Source of the DNA: Lachnospiraceae bacterium
Lineage (GTDB): Bacteria; Bacillota; Clostridia; Lachnospirales; Lachnospiraceae
NCBI GenBank assembly: GCA_017521985.1
Contig: JAFXAZ010000001.1
Location: forward strand, 1-64,000
Length of the DNA stretch: 64,000 nt
Direction: 5' to 3'
This document shows, one piece after another, positions 25,127 to 34,623 of this stretch; the first letter of the stretch is position 1; each line of letters starts with the position of its first letter. Position numbers and translations under genes: made by a program. The notes under the pieces are model-generated. The model searched no databases. It was not told the DNA's origin and saw only the letters and a list, made by a program, of their open reading frames with translations.

Positions 25127-27235
25127 TTAAACTTCAAAAATCAACTCGCCGTAGTTTGGAACAGGCCACACTTTGGCATCCACGATACGCTCCAAAGAAT
25201 CAATATGCCCTCTCAACTCATTCATTGCGGGAACAACCTGTTCTTTAAAGAAGAATGCACGCTCTTTGTGGTTTTTGATAGCCTTAGACTGTGTCCTCAC
25301 ATCAACCAACACATCCAAAGCCATTTTTGCCTTGGTCAGCTTATCAGAAACTTCCACAAGCAGGTTTTTCTGAACAACTGCATCCACACCTGCACTCTGT
25401 ACAGCAAGCACTGTGTCAGCCAAGGCCTTTGTATAATCAATAATAGCCGGTATGTACTGCTTGGATGCCATGTCAATCATGGTTCGTGCTTCAATGTTAA
25501 TCGTCTTTACGTATGTTTCGTAAAGAACTTCTGCACGTGATTCCAACTCTACCTTTGTAAAAATACCAAACTTCTCAAAAAGCTTTACGGATTTTTCTGT
25601 AAGAAGTGTTTCTACCGCTTCTACGGTCGTCTTAATATTTGGAAGCCCTCTTCTGGCTGCTTCTTCTACCCACTTCTGAGAATAACCATCCCCATTAAAA
25701 ATAATGCGCTGATGCTTTGTCATGTATTCTTTAATCAAATCATGCACTGCCATATCAAAATCTTCTGCTGCCTCCAACACATCTGCTGCTTCACAGAAAG
25801 CTTCTGCAACAATTGCATTTAGTGTAGTATTCGGACCGGCTACAGAATCAGAAGAACCTACCATACGGAACTCAAATTTATTACCGGTAAATGCAAACGG
25901 TGAAGTACGATTACGATCTGTAGCATCTTTTTCAAATCCAGGAAGTGTAGAAACGCCAGTTTCTAATTTCTCGCCCCTTATAGAACGAGCCGCCTCACCG
26001 GTTTCCACCAACTGATTTACCACGTCTTCCAACTGCTCACCCAGGAACATGGAAATAATTGCAGGAGGTGCCTCACCTGCTCCCAATCTGTGGTCATTGC
26101 CCACATCTGCAGCGCTCTGTCTAAGAAGGTCTGCATGGGTATCCACTGCCTTCATAATACATGCCACAATTAAAAGAAACTGAATATTTTCATGCGGTGT
26201 CTTACCCGGGTCTAACAAATTAATACCGGTATCCGTGCAAAGGGACCAGTTGTCATGCTTACCGGAACCATTTACCCCTGCAAATGGCTTTTCATGTAAA
26301 AGGCAGGTTAAATTATGGCGGTTTGCAACCTTTTTCATCGTCTCCATAATAAGCTGATTGTGGTCTACTGCAATATTGGCAGTTTCATAAATAGGTGCCA
26401 ATTCATGCTGTGCCGGTGCTGCCTCGTTATGCTGCGTCTTGGCAGTAACACCAAGCTTCCAAAGCTCCACGTTTAGCTCCTTCATAAAAGCTCCCACACG
26501 GTCACGAATGGTTCCAAAATAATGGTCTTCCATTTCCTGACCCTTTGGTGCCGGAACACCAAACAGAGTACGACCCGCAAAAATTAAGTCTTTTCTCTTC
26601 AAATACTTATCACGATCAATCAGGAAATACTCCTGTTCTGCACCAACAGACGGAATTACCTTTGTTGCCGTTGTATTGCCAAACAAACGAATAATACGCA
26701 AAGACTGTGCACTAATTGCTTCCATGGAACGTAAAAGTGGTGTCTTTTTGTCCAATGCTTCTCCGGTGTAAGAACAAAATGCAGTGGGGATACAAAGTAA
26801 CACGCCTGTAGAATCTTCCTTTAAAAATGCAGGGGATGTTATATCCCACGCAGTATATCCTCTCGCTTCACAGGTGGAACGAATTCCTCCATTCGGGAAA
26901 GAAGATGCATCAGACTCGCCCTTGATTAATTCCTTGCCGGAAAACTCCAGTAAGGTTTTGCCGAATGCATCCGGTACGGTCACAAAGGCATCATGCTTCT
27001 CGGCTGTAATACCGGTCAATGGCTGGAACCAATGGGTGTAATGCGTAGCACCTTTTTCTACTGCCCAGTCCTTCATCGCCTTTGCTACCACATTTGCATC
27101 GGCCAAAGAAAGCTCGCCGCCCTGCTCCATTACTTTTTTGACATCTTTAAAAACTTCCTTCGGAAGACGTTCCTGCATGACACCAAGCGTAAATACGTTA
27201 CTGGCAAAAATCTCCTCTACATTTATTTTGCTCAT
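25127..27235 (-). CDS. glnN: Glutamine synthetase type III
   Basis: A 702-residue enzyme that makes glutamine from glutamate, ammonia and ATP. The length of about 700 residues and segments such as [41 protein letters not shown] and [20 protein letters not shown] are specific for the type III family (GlnN), which differs from the 450-residue type I enzyme. It forms large oligomers in the cytoplasm. I place the start at 27235 (MSKINVEE) behind GGGAGC; a start 17 codons upstream is open but overlaps the end of the U32 gene. Its own promoter was not resolved. Confidence 0.94.
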   Translation of the reverse strand: MSKINVEEIFASNVFTLGVMQERLPKEVFKDVKKVMEQGGELSLADANVVAKAMKDWAVEKGATHYTHWFQPLTGITAEKHDAFVTVPDAFGKTLLEFSGKELIKGESDASSFPNGGIRSTCEARGYTAWDITSPAFLKEDSTGVLLCIPTAFCSYTGEALDKKTPLLRSMEAISAQSLRIIRLFGNTTATKVIPSVGAEQEYFLIDRDKYLKRKDLIFAGRTLFGVPAPKGQEMEDHYFGTIRDRVGAFMKELNVELWKLGVTAKTQHNEAAPAQHELAPIYETANIAVDHNQLIMETMKKVANRHNLTCLLHEKPFAGVNGSGKHDNWSLCTDTGINLLDPGKTPHENIQFLLIVACIMKAVDTHADLLRQSAADVGNDHRLGAGEAPPAIISMFLGEQLEDVVNQLVETGEAARSIRGEKLETGVSTLPGFEKDATDRNRTSPFAFTGNKFEFRMVGSSDSVAGPNTTLNAIVAEAFCEAADVLEAAEDFDMAVHDLIKEYMTKHQRIIFNGDGYSQKWVEEAARRGLPNIKTTVEAVETLLTEKSVKLFEKFGIFTKVELESRAEVLYETYVKTINIEARTMIDMASKQYIPAIIDYTKALADTVLAVQSAGVDAVVQKNLLVEVSDKLTKAKMALDVLVDVRTQSKAIKNHKERAFFFKEQVVPAMNELRGHIDSLERIVDAKVWPVPNYGELIFEV

Positions 27236-27272
27236 TTTACTGCTCCCTTTTCTATCTAAAATCTTTTGTATA

Positions 27273-28514
27273 TCAGTTTTTTTCATTATGCACTCTCAGT
27301 AAATCATACTGCTCCGGCAACGTAGACAACTTCAAATAAATCAACTGCTTGGAGTGCGGACAGCTTTCTACCGGATTCATATCTGCGTCATACATACCAT
27401 CTACCGTTACAAGTACATTATCACCGTTTGGCTTCATGATTTCAATGGTATCGCCTACACAGAATTTGTTGCGCTGCGTGGTACGAACCAGACCATCCTC
27501 GCGCACTTCTTCTGCAATACCCAGGTAAATATATTCATTTACATAGGTGTTGTTGTCGTAAATCTGAGTCTCGTTCGTAGGCTTTCCAAAGAAAAATCCG
27601 GTGGTAAACTGGCGATAGGTACACTTGCCGATTTCGGACTTGTACCATTCCATATTGCCACGATACGTTTCTTCGCTTTCATAGTAATCATCCAACGCCT
27701 TTCGGTAGGTACGTGCTACCGTTGCAACATAGAGCGCTGTTTTCATACGTCCTTCTATTTTCAAGCTGTCAATACCGGCCTCACAGATTGCCGGAATATG
27801 CTCAATCATACACAAATCCTTGGAGTTAAAAATATAAGTACCACGGTCATTTTCATAAACCGGTAAATACTCTCCCGGGCGTTTTTCTTCTACTACTGCG
27901 TATTTCCAGCGGCAAGGATGTGTACACGCCCCCTGATTGGCATCTCTGCCCGTAAAATAATTGGATAACAGGCAACGGCCGGAATAAGAAATACACATTG
28001 CACCATGAATAAAGGTCTCTATTTCCAAATCTTCCGGGATACGTTCTCGGATTTCACGAATTTCCTCTAAAGAAAGCTCGCGGGCACTCACTACACGCTG
28101 TGCGCCAAGCTGATGCCAGAATAAATAAGTCTGGTAATTACAGTTATTGGCCTGGGTAGAAATGTGAATTTCAATCTCAGGACAAACTTCCTTTGCAATC
28201 ATAAACATACCCGGGTCAGAAATAATCAGAGCATCCGGCTTTACTTCCTTTAACTCTGTAAAATATGCTCGTGCACCCTCTAAATCACCATTATGTGCCA
28301 AAATATTAGCAGTAACATATACTTTTACGCCTCTTTCATGTGCAAATGCAATGCCTTGTATCATATCTTCTTTTGAAAAATTTTTGGCATTGGCACGTAG
28401 ACCAAAGGCTTCGCCGCCGATATACACGGCATCTGCGCCAAAAATAACTGCTATTTTTAAAACTTCCAGGCTGCTTGCCGGAATCAGTAATTCTGCTTTT
28501 TCTCTTCTAGCCAT
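27273..28514 (-). CDS. U32 family protein, probable tRNA U34 hydroxylation (TrhP-like)
   Basis: A 413-residue protein of the U32 family. The family signature is present as [20 protein letters not shown] (about 165-184), followed by [13 protein letters not shown] with the conserved Cys residues. In Bacillus and E. coli, U32 proteins of this type (TrhP) use prephenate for 5-hydroxyuridine formation at tRNA position 34. The next upstream gene codes for a TrmR-like methyltransferase that adds the methyl group to that product, so the pair fits a 5-methoxyuridine pathway. Start at 28514 behind AGAGGA, overlapping the trmR end by eight bases. Confidence 0.82.
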   Translation of the reverse strand: MARREKAELLIPASSLEVLKIAVIFGADAVYIGGEAFGLRANAKNFSKEDMIQGIAFAHERGVKVYVTANILAHNGDLEGARAYFTELKEVKPDALIISDPGMFMIAKEVCPEIEIHISTQANNCNYQTYLFWHQLGAQRVVSARELSLEEIREIRERIPEDLEIETFIHGAMCISYSGRCLLSNYFTGRDANQGACTHPCRWKYAVVEEKRPGEYLPVYENDRGTYIFNSKDLCMIEHIPAICEAGIDSLKIEGRMKTALYVATVARTYRKALDDYYESEETYRGNMEWYKSEIGKCTYRQFTTGFFFGKPTNETQIYDNNTYVNEYIYLGIAEEVREDGLVRTTQRNKFCVGDTIEIMKPNGDNVLVTVDGMYDADMNPVESCPHSKQLIYLKLSTLPEQYDLLRVHNEKN

Positions 28515-29163
28515 CAATTTCCTCTTTCTTAACACTAAGCGTCACCCCATCTCCCACAGGCAACACCACAGTTTCCAATGTATTATCATGTGTCAATGCA
28601 AATAGGTATTCTCTCATGCGTGCATGGATGGTGCGGTTTCTTCTATTTACCACAAATCGGGACTCTATAATCTCCCCATCCTGCATCACGTTATCACTGA
28701 TAAGAAGTCCACCCGGTGCCAAAAGACGCATCACATCCGGCATAAAATGAATGTATTGTGCCTTCGCAGCATCCATAAAAATCATGTCGTACGTGCCGGT
28801 AAGTTCCTTTAATATATCGGCCGCGTCACCCTCTAATAACGTAATTTTGTCCTCATGACCGCTGGCTTTAAAATTTGCCCTTGCAAGCGGAATACGCTTT
28901 TCATATTTCTCAATAGTAGTGATATGGCAATCCTTTGAACCATACTCTGCCATTAAAATGGCGGAAAAACCAATGGCTGTACCCACCTCTAATATTCTGG
29001 CAGGCTTATGTAGCTTCAAAAGAAACCGCATCAGGCTTTGCATAGCCGGCCGAATGATTGGCACATCCGTGCGAATTGCCTCTTCTTCCAATTCTGTTAA
29101 AAACGGGGTATTGCCTTTATCCAAAGACTGAATAAAGGCAACCATTCTTTCATCTATAATCAT
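28507..29163 (-). CDS. trmR: O-methyltransferase, probable TrmR (tRNA ho5U34 methyltransferase)
   Basis: A 218-residue SAM-dependent enzyme of the catechol-OMT-like class. The SAM site is ILEVGTAIGFSAI (about 56-68), and the metal/substrate face has FMDAAKAQY and ISDNVMQDG. In Bacillus the homologue YrrM/TrmR methylates 5-hydroxyuridine at tRNA position 34 and is encoded beside the U32 genes and mltG, the same order as here (mltG-like, trmR, U32). The start is four bases after the stop of the MltG-like gene, so the genes are coupled. Confidence 0.85.
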   Translation of the reverse strand: MIIDERMVAFIQSLDKGNTPFLTELEEEAIRTDVPIIRPAMQSLMRFLLKLHKPARILEVGTAIGFSAILMAEYGSKDCHITTIEKYEKRIPLARANFKASGHEDKITLLEGDAADILKELTGTYDMIFMDAAKAQYIHFMPDVMRLLAPGGLLISDNVMQDGEIIESRFVVNRRNRTIHARMREYLFALTHDNTLETVVLPVGDGVTLSVKKEEIDG

Positions 29164-29166
29164 GTC

Positions 29167-29541
29167 TTACTCCTGACTGATTTCTCCGGATAAAACGGCC
29201 ATAATATCGTCATTCTCCATAGAGGTATTAAGTGTATATGTGCCGGCCCTAAAACCGGAAGAATAGTGGGATAACTTATTCTGAATCTTGAAAACCAATG
29301 CATCACGAATAACCCCCTGTGCTTCCAGCATTTCTGCAACTGCACCGGTTCCCATTCCCTCTTCAATTGTAACTACAACCTCTTGGCCCGGAGCCTGCGT
29401 TACAGGCTTTTCTGCAAAAATTCTATAACCAAAATCATAAGCAGTAAGCGCGCCCACATAGACTATCATAACAATTACAACGGCCAGTAATAATTTGGTT
29501 ATTCTGAATAATGCAGAATATGCAGACTTTTGTTTTTTCAT
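29167..29541 (-). CDS. Short MltG-like membrane protein without catalytic domain
   Basis: A 124-residue protein: cytoplasmic Lys-rich start, one membrane segment (about 16-36), then the LysM-like subdomain that begins MltG/YceG proteins (VVVTIEEGMGTGAVAEML, FRAGTYTLNTSM). It then stops. Full MltG is about 340 residues and has its catalytic Glu in the missing C-terminal part. The next gene starts four bases after the stop, so there is no room for a frame-shifted remainder. It occupies the mltG position of the Bacillus yrr cluster. It may bind glycan or regulate another hydrolase; it cannot be a normal transglycosylase. Confidence 0.75.
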   Translation of the reverse strand: MKKQKSAYSALFRITKLLLAVVIVMIVYVGALTAYDFGYRIFAEKPVTQAPGQEVVVTIEEGMGTGAVAEMLEAQGVIRDALVFKIQNKLSHYSSGFRAGTYTLNTSMENDDIMAVLSGEISQE

Positions 29542-29571
29542 AATTACGCCTCTCTCTTGCTATTTGCCCGG

Positions 29572-29907
29572 TTAATCAAAGCACATGCCTGCTGTCAGGT
29601 GGCTTTCCACCTCCTGCAGAACACGACACAATGCCACTTCCGCATTCAAATAGCGCTCAATTTGCGGATAATCGGCAAGCTCTACACGCTTTTCCTCTAA
29701 ATCCGCAAAATCCGCAAAACTAACTTGCCCCTTTAAAGAGTGATATGCCAAAAATTTTTGGGCACGAAACTCATCGGCCAGGGCTTTTAACTCCGGATAT
29801 TTCCGTAAATCCTCTAAAGCACTTTGAAACTCTGTGTAAATGGAGGTACCCTTGATGGTATCCACCAGTACAGACGTTGTCTCAAGTATCAATGCAACTT
29901 CTTTCAT
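29572..29907 (-). CDS. YlbF family regulator
   Basis: A 111-residue all-helical protein of the YlbF/YmcA group (TIKGTSIYTEFQSALEDLRKY, AFRAQKFLAYHS-like middle, then FADFADLEEKRVELADYPQIERYLNAEVALCRVLQEVE). In Bacillus the YlbF, YmcA and YaaT proteins act together and with RNase Y or in Spo0A activation. Here the gene follows the RNase J gene by 15 bases, which again points to RNA metabolism. Whether it is YlbF or YmcA proper cannot be decided by reading. Confidence 0.8.
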   Translation of the reverse strand: MKEVALILETTSVLVDTIKGTSIYTEFQSALEDLRKYPELKALADEFRAQKFLAYHSLKGQVSFADFADLEEKRVELADYPQIERYLNAEVALCRVLQEVESHLTAGMCFD

Positions 29908-29922
29908 ACGTATCGTTATATT

Positions 29923-31620
29923 TTACACTTCCATAATTATCGGTAAAATCATCGGGCGACGTTTCGTTTTCTTCCAAACATAGTCGCTTAAACTATCGCG
30001 AATAGCACCCTTTAACTTGCCCCAATCGGTAATACCTCTGTCCAGGCACTGATTAACGGCCTCATCCACCAGTTCGCGAGCCTCATCCATCAAAGACTCA
30101 CTTTCTCTGACATACACAAAGCCTCTGGAAACAATATCCGGTCCTGAAACCAGTACACCATTGTAGCTGTCTAAAGCAAGAACAACTATCATAATACCAT
30201 CTTCTGCCAAATGCTGTCTGTCGCGAAGCACCACGTTTCCTACATCACCTACGCCCAGACCATCTACCAAAATACCGCCTGCCGGTACGGTTCCTGTCAC
30301 CTCTGCACCTTCTTCACAAAGCTCCAGTACCTGACCGGACTTCATAATAAAAACATGCTCCTTTGGAATGCCCAGACTCTGTGCGATTTTTTTCTGTGCC
30401 ATGAGATGCTTATACTCTCCATGCACCGGCATAACATATTGTGGCTTTACCAATGTATAAATCAATTTCAGTTCTTCCTGACATGCATGCCCGGATACAT
30501 GTGCATCCTGATAAATTACTTCTGCACCCTTCTGTAATATCTCGTTAATAACCTTTGTTACCGCCTTTTCATTGCCCGGAATCGGACTGGATGAAAAGAT
30601 TACCGTATCACTCGGTGTAATAGAAATCTTTCTGTGCATGCCGCTTGCCATTCGAGACAGCGCTGCCATACTTTCTCCTTGAGAACCGGTTGTAATAATA
30701 ACGGTCTGATTGTCCGGATAATCCTTTAACTGCTCCACTTCAATCAAGGTATTTTCCGGAACCTGTAAACACCCCAAATTTGCAGCTGTCTCAATAATAT
30801 TGACCATGCTGCGTCCTTCTACAACTACCTTGCGTCCATAGCGATGCGCCGTGTTAATTATCTGCTGCACACGGTCCACATTAGAAGCAAAAGTAGCCAC
30901 AATAATACGGGTGTTTCTGTGCTCTTCAAATAAGGTATCAAAGGTCTTGCCAACAGTACGCTCAGACTGGGTAAAGCCCGGACGTTCTGCGTTGGTAGAT
31001 TCTATTAAAAGCGCAAGCACGCCTTTTTTTCCAATTTCTGCAAAGCGGATTAAATCAATGGCATCCCCGAAAACCGGTGTATAATCCACCTTAAAATCAC
31101 CGGTATGAACTACCACTCCTGCCGGAGAATAAATTGCCAATGCTGCTGCATCTACGATGCTATGATTGGTCTTTATAAATTCTATACGAAACTGGCCAAG
31201 ATTGATGGATTGACCAAATTTTACAATTTTACGCTTGGTATTCTGTACCAGATTGTGTTCTTTAAGTTTATTTTCGATAATGCCCATGGTAAGTCTGGTA
31301 GCATACACCGGCACATTCATATCTTTTAAAATATACGGCAAAGCACCTATATGATCTTCATGTCCATGAGTAATCACAAAGCCCTTTACCTTGTCATAAT
31401 TGTCCTTCAGGTAAGTAACATCCGGAATAACCAAATCAATACCCAACATATCATCTGCCGGAAATGCCAGACCGCAGTCCACGACAATGATACTGTCTTC
31501 ATACTCGAAGGCAGTAATGTTCATACCAATTTGTTCCAGACCTCCCAGTGGAATAATCTTCAGCTTACTTTTCTGAGATTTTCCCACGGTTCCCGAAACC
31601 ATATTCTGTTCTTTCTTCAC
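29923..31620 (-). CDS. rnj: Ribonuclease J
   Basis: A 565-residue metallo-beta-lactamase/beta-CASP RNase. The zinc motif is HGHEDHIGALPY (about 85-96), and later motifs include LIESTNAERPG and HVSGHACQEEL. It has 5' exonuclease and endonuclease activity on mRNA and rRNA in the cytoplasm. I choose a GTG start at 31620 because GGAGG lies nine bases upstream; the frame is open another 15 codons without a binding site. It is inserted between DUF1292 and ylbF genes of the ireB-ruvX block. Confidence 0.9.
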   Translation of the reverse strand: MKKEQNMVSGTVGKSQKSKLKIIPLGGLEQIGMNITAFEYEDSIIVVDCGLAFPADDMLGIDLVIPDVTYLKDNYDKVKGFVITHGHEDHIGALPYILKDMNVPVYATRLTMGIIENKLKEHNLVQNTKRKIVKFGQSINLGQFRIEFIKTNHSIVDAAALAIYSPAGVVVHTGDFKVDYTPVFGDAIDLIRFAEIGKKGVLALLIESTNAERPGFTQSERTVGKTFDTLFEEHRNTRIIVATFASNVDRVQQIINTAHRYGRKVVVEGRSMVNIIETAANLGCLQVPENTLIEVEQLKDYPDNQTVIITTGSQGESMAALSRMASGMHRKISITPSDTVIFSSSPIPGNEKAVTKVINEILQKGAEVIYQDAHVSGHACQEELKLIYTLVKPQYVMPVHGEYKHLMAQKKIAQSLGIPKEHVFIMKSGQVLELCEEGAEVTGTVPAGGILVDGLGVGDVGNVVLRDRQHLAEDGIMIVVLALDSYNGVLVSGPDIVSRGFVYVRESESLMDEARELVDEAVNQCLDRGITDWGKLKGAIRDSLSDYVWKKTKRRPMILPIIMEV

Positions 31621-31714
31621 ACGACTTTTCCTCCACTCATCTTCCAGCAACTGCAGAACAATCATTCCGGTTTTCCCGCCTCCGGCAACAACTGTATTGC
31701 AAAAAATCCTCTAC

Positions 31715-31969
31715 CTAAACTAAGTCAACGTCGTCTAAAAGATTCTCAAAAACGGTTGCCACTGCTTCCAGTTCAGAATCCTCCGTTACGATTTCATAGA
31801 TAGCCTCTGCATCTGTTTCTTCCGATAAATCCTTTAAAATCAGTGCTTCTCCATCCCCGTCTTCTACGTCTGTAACTAAAATATAATTAAATCCGCCCAG
31901 TCTGGTCTGCTCTAAAACAAAAAATTCAACTTGTTCTTCTCCATCCGGACTAAATAATATTTTCTCCAC
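31715..31969 (-). CDS. DUF1292 family protein
   Basis: An 84-residue very acidic protein of the DUF1292 family (YrzB-like): EQVEFFVLEQTRLGGFNYILVTD, then a Glu/Asp-rich C-terminal half. In Bacillus its homologue lies directly after ruvX, the same order as here. Biochemical function is unknown; a role linked to cell envelope or RNA turnover is not shown by this sequence. Confidence 0.82.
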   Translation of the reverse strand: MEKILFSPDGEEQVEFFVLEQTRLGGFNYILVTDVEDGDGEALILKDLSEETDAEAIYEIVTEDSELEAVATVFENLLDDVDLV

Positions 31970-32001
31970 TTTTTTACTCCTAATACAGAAAAACGCAAAA
32001 A

Positions 32002-32442
32002 TTATGCGTTGTTTTCCTGACGACCTTTTTTGTAATCTAAATATCCTTGCAATATAATAGTAGCCGCAATTTTGTCTACGTATTCCTTGCGTTCCTCGCG
32101 GCGCACTCCTGCTTCCATCATAATTCTGTCTGCACTTACGGTAGTAAGACGCTCATCCCACAACGCCACAGGCAACCCTGTACGACGCTCCAGCTTTTCT
32201 TTGAACTCTAAAGAGAACTGTGCTCTGTCACCCATATCATTATTCATATGCTTTGGTAAACCTAACACAATTTCACTTACTTCATACTCTAAAATTAACG
32301 CTTCAATACGCGCAAGCGTCTGACGAAGCTTATTCTCATCCTTACGTCTGATAATTTCAATTCCCTGGGCAGTGAGCTGAAGAGCATCACTGATTGCAAC
32401 TCCTACCGTCTTTGTCCCCAGGTCCAATCCCATTACTCTCAT
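32002..32442 (-). CDS. ruvX: RuvX/YqgF Holliday junction resolvase-like nuclease
   Basis: A 146-residue protein with the RNase H-like fold of Yqg[20 protein letters not shown] at the start (catalytic Asp7), [15 protein letters not shown] in the middle and [16 protein letters not shown] near the end. It acts in pre-16S rRNA 5' end processing and has been described as a Holliday junction resolvase. It follows ireB by three bases, as in other Firmicutes. Confidence 0.92.
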   Translation of the reverse strand: MRVMGLDLGTKTVGVAISDALQLTAQGIEIIRRKDENKLRQTLARIEALILEYEVSEIVLGLPKHMNNDMGDRAQFSLEFKEKLERRTGLPVALWDERLTTVSADRIMMEAGVRREERKEYVDKIAATIILQGYLDYKKGRQENNA

Positions 32443-32445
32443 CCA

Positions 32446-32709
32446 CTAATCCCATTTCTTATTGGCAATATAACTTGACAATAATTCTTCTACCAATTCA
32501 TCACGCTCCACCTTCATAATAAGGCTTCTTGCGCTATTGTGAGATGTAATAAATGTTGGGTCTCCGCTCATAATATATCCAACAATCTGATTCACCGGAT
32601 TATAACCCTTTTCACGTAACGCCTCATAAACAGTAGAAAGCACCATCTGTACGCCAGTCATTGGCTCCGTTTCTACTTTGATGTATTGTGTATTTCCAAA
32701 ATCTCCCAT
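32446..32709 (-). CDS. ireB: IreB family regulatory phosphoprotein
   Basis: An 87-residue protein of the IreB/DUF965 family: [32 protein letters not shown], then [16 protein letters not shown], the highly conserved family segment. In Enterococcus, IreB is a substrate of the Ser/Thr kinase IreK and affects cephalosporin resistance. It is the first gene of the ireB-ruvX-DUF1292-rnj block. The 104 bases upstream are AT-rich and hold a TATAAT-like box (around 32750) but no clear -35. Confidence 0.9.
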   Translation of the reverse strand: MGDFGNTQYIKVETEPMTGVQMVLSTVYEALREKGYNPVNQIVGYIMSGDPTFITSHNSARSLIMKVERDELVEELLSSYIANKKWD

Positions 32710-32813
32710 AAAACGTACCTCCGCGCAGTCTTATCTAACACTAAACCATTATAATTTATATTAACCTAATTCACACAAAATTTCAATCACTAGCATTTGT
32801 TTTTTCGATTTTC

Positions 32814-34223
32814 TTATAAAAAACTTAAATTTCCAAGCAATATTTCATCTTCCAAAAACGCTTCTATTTGCACTTCCCAGATTTGATTTGTCAGATTTTG
32901 ACTTGTTTCCACAGCAACCTTCACATATTCCCTTGTATGACCAATCATGTAGGTTCTGCCTTTTATTTCTTTATTTTCCTCAAACAAAACCTTTACCGTA
33001 CTGCCTACAAACTGACTGCGGTACTCCTTACTCTTACGTGCTTCCATTTCCAAAAGTACTGCGCTGCGTCTGGTTTTTACAGCTTCTAACACCTGCTCCT
33101 TCATAGCCGCTGCACGGGTACCTTTTCGCATGGAATACTTAAAAATGTGCATTTCATACAGAGAAATTTCTTCTAAGTAGTTTACCGTCTGTGCAAATTC
33201 CTCTTCTGTTTCTGCCGGGAAACCTACAATCACATCTGTGGTAATGGCCGGATTTCCAAATGCATCGCGCAGAGCCTGCACACTTGCCTTAAACTGTGCC
33301 GTATTATACCTGCGGTTCATACGTTTCAATGTCTCGTCGCAGCCGCTTTGAAGGGATAAATGAAAATGTGGACAAAGCTTTGAAAGTGCGGCAAGTCTTT
33401 TTGCACTTTCTGCCGTGACAATACGCGGCTCCAAAGAACCAATACGAATGCGCTCAATTCCTTCAATATCATGAATACGCTCTATCAAATCCAACAGCTT
33501 GCTTGCACCGGAATAGTCTTTTCTTTCGTTTACCTGAGGCTTGTCCACACACTGTCCCTGAGCCCAGGCTTCATCTTCAAAATCAATACCATAGGAACTT
33601 ATATGAATACCTGTCAGTACAATTTCCTTGTAGCCCGCCTTTGCAAGCCCTGTAATTTCCTGCCGAATGCTGTCCAAATGACGACTGCGAACCCTTCCCC
33701 TAGCATATGGAATAATACAATAAGAACAAAACTGATTGCAGCCGTCCTGCACTTTAATGTATGCTCTGGTATGCTCCGCGGTATGGGTAAGCTGCATTTC
33801 CTCATAATCGAAGGTAGCGTTAATATCAATGACACTGGTGTCATTCATAGTCTTACTAAAAGTACCCTCCCCATCTTTATCAGCAAGATATGCTTCTAAA
33901 ATTTCAACAAGGTCCTTCTTTTTGTTATTTCCCACAGCAAGGTCAATCCCCGCATCCTGAAGCACCTGCTCCATGCCGGTCTGCACATAGCAGCCGACAG
34001 CCACTACAATTGCTTCCGGATTACGTTTTTTGGCCTGATGCAGCATCTGACGGCTCTTTCTATCAGCCATATTGGTTACAGTACAAGTATTTATAATATA
34101 AATATCAGCCGTTTCGTCAAATGGAACAATAATATAGCCTTTTTCCTCTAACTTTTGTCCAATAACATCCAGCTCATATGAATTCACTTTACATCCAAGA
34201 TTGTGTAGGGCAACTTTACGCAT
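32814..34223 (-). CDS. mtaB: tRNA t6A37 methylthiotransferase MtaB
   Basis: A 469-residue radical SAM enzyme that adds a methylthio group to t6A at position 37 of tRNAs for ANN codons. It has the N-terminal UPF0004 domain with three Cys for the second iron-sulfur cluster (LGCKVN, INTCTV, VGCYVQ), the radical SAM motif CNQFCSYC (about 163-170) and a C-terminal TRAM domain. The start is preceded by AGGAG. It is divergent from the HPr-like gene and is followed by ireB after a 104-base gap on the other side of its stop. Confidence 0.93.
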   Translation of the reverse strand: MRKVALHNLGCKVNSYELDVIGQKLEEKGYIIVPFDETADIYIINTCTVTNMADRKSRQMLHQAKKRNPEAIVVAVGCYVQTGMEQVLQDAGIDLAVGNNKKKDLVEILEAYLADKDGEGTFSKTMNDTSVIDINATFDYEEMQLTHTAEHTRAYIKVQDGCNQFCSYCIIPYARGRVRSRHLDSIRQEITGLAKAGYKEIVLTGIHISSYGIDFEDEAWAQGQCVDKPQVNERKDYSGASKLLDLIERIHDIEGIERIRIGSLEPRIVTAESAKRLAALSKLCPHFHLSLQSGCDETLKRMNRRYNTAQFKASVQALRDAFGNPAITTDVIVGFPAETEEEFAQTVNYLEEISLYEMHIFKYSMRKGTRAAAMKEQVLEAVKTRRSAVLLEMEARKSKEYRSQFVGSTVKVLFEENKEIKGRTYMIGHTREYVKVAVETSQNLTNQIWEVQIEAFLEDEILLGNLSFL

Positions 34224-34254
34224 GTTTTTCTCCTATTTTTATACATGTTTTACA

Positions 34255-34283
34255 TTGACTTTTGTCCTTAGTTGAATTACCAT
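34255..34283 (+). promoter_or_regulatory. Probable promoter of the HPr-like gene
   Basis: TTGACT (34255-34260), a 17-base spacer and TACCAT (34278-34283) read towards the HPr-like gene. The -10 box is only four of six to consensus; a TATTAT lies a few bases further on, so the exact promoter is uncertain. Confidence 0.4.
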
Positions 34284-34327
34284 ATTATTAGATTTGAAAC
34301 TTCAAAATAAAGGAGGATTTTTTTCCA

Positions 34328-34558
34328 ATGAAAACATTACAGATTTCTTTAAATTCAATTGACAAAGTGAAATCTTTTGTAAACGATGTTACAAAATTTG
34401 ATTGTGATTTCGATTTGGTTTCCGGCAGATACGTTATCGATGCAAAGTCTATTATGGGTATCTTCAGTTTAGACTTATCCAAGCCGATTACCTTAAACGT
34501 ACATGCGGAAGAAAATGCAGAAGAAATCATGGCTGTTCTTGAAAATTACAGAGCATAA
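34328..34558 (+). CDS. HPr-like protein lacking the active-site histidine
   Basis: A 76-residue protein with the HPr fold. The second half keeps the Ser46 region (AKSIMGIFSL), which in HPr and Crh is phosphorylated by HPr kinase. In the first half the His15 motif GxHARPA is replaced by a SIDKVKSFV stretch, so it cannot receive phosphate from enzyme I. It therefore looks like a regulatory Crh-type protein rather than a PTS carrier. An AAAGGAGG site lies upstream. The gene stands alone between two convergent or divergent neighbours and ends in a strong terminator. Confidence 0.8.
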   Translation: MKTLQISLNSIDKVKSFVNDVTKFDCDFDLVSGRYVIDAKSIMGIFSLDLSKPITLNVHAEENAEEIMAVLENYRA

Positions 34559-34583
34559 TATTTCAACTACATATTGAAAAAGT

Positions 34584-34620
34584 ACTTCGCAGTAGCTTGC
34601 TACTGCGAAGTTTTTATTTT
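34584..34620. terminator. Bidirectional terminator between the HPr-like gene and thiI
   Basis: ACTTCGCAGTAGC pairs perfectly with GCTACTGCGAAGT and is followed by TTTTTATTTTTC on the plus strand; on the minus strand a T-run follows after two bases. It serves the two convergent genes. Confidence 0.85.
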
Positions 34621-34623
34621 TCT

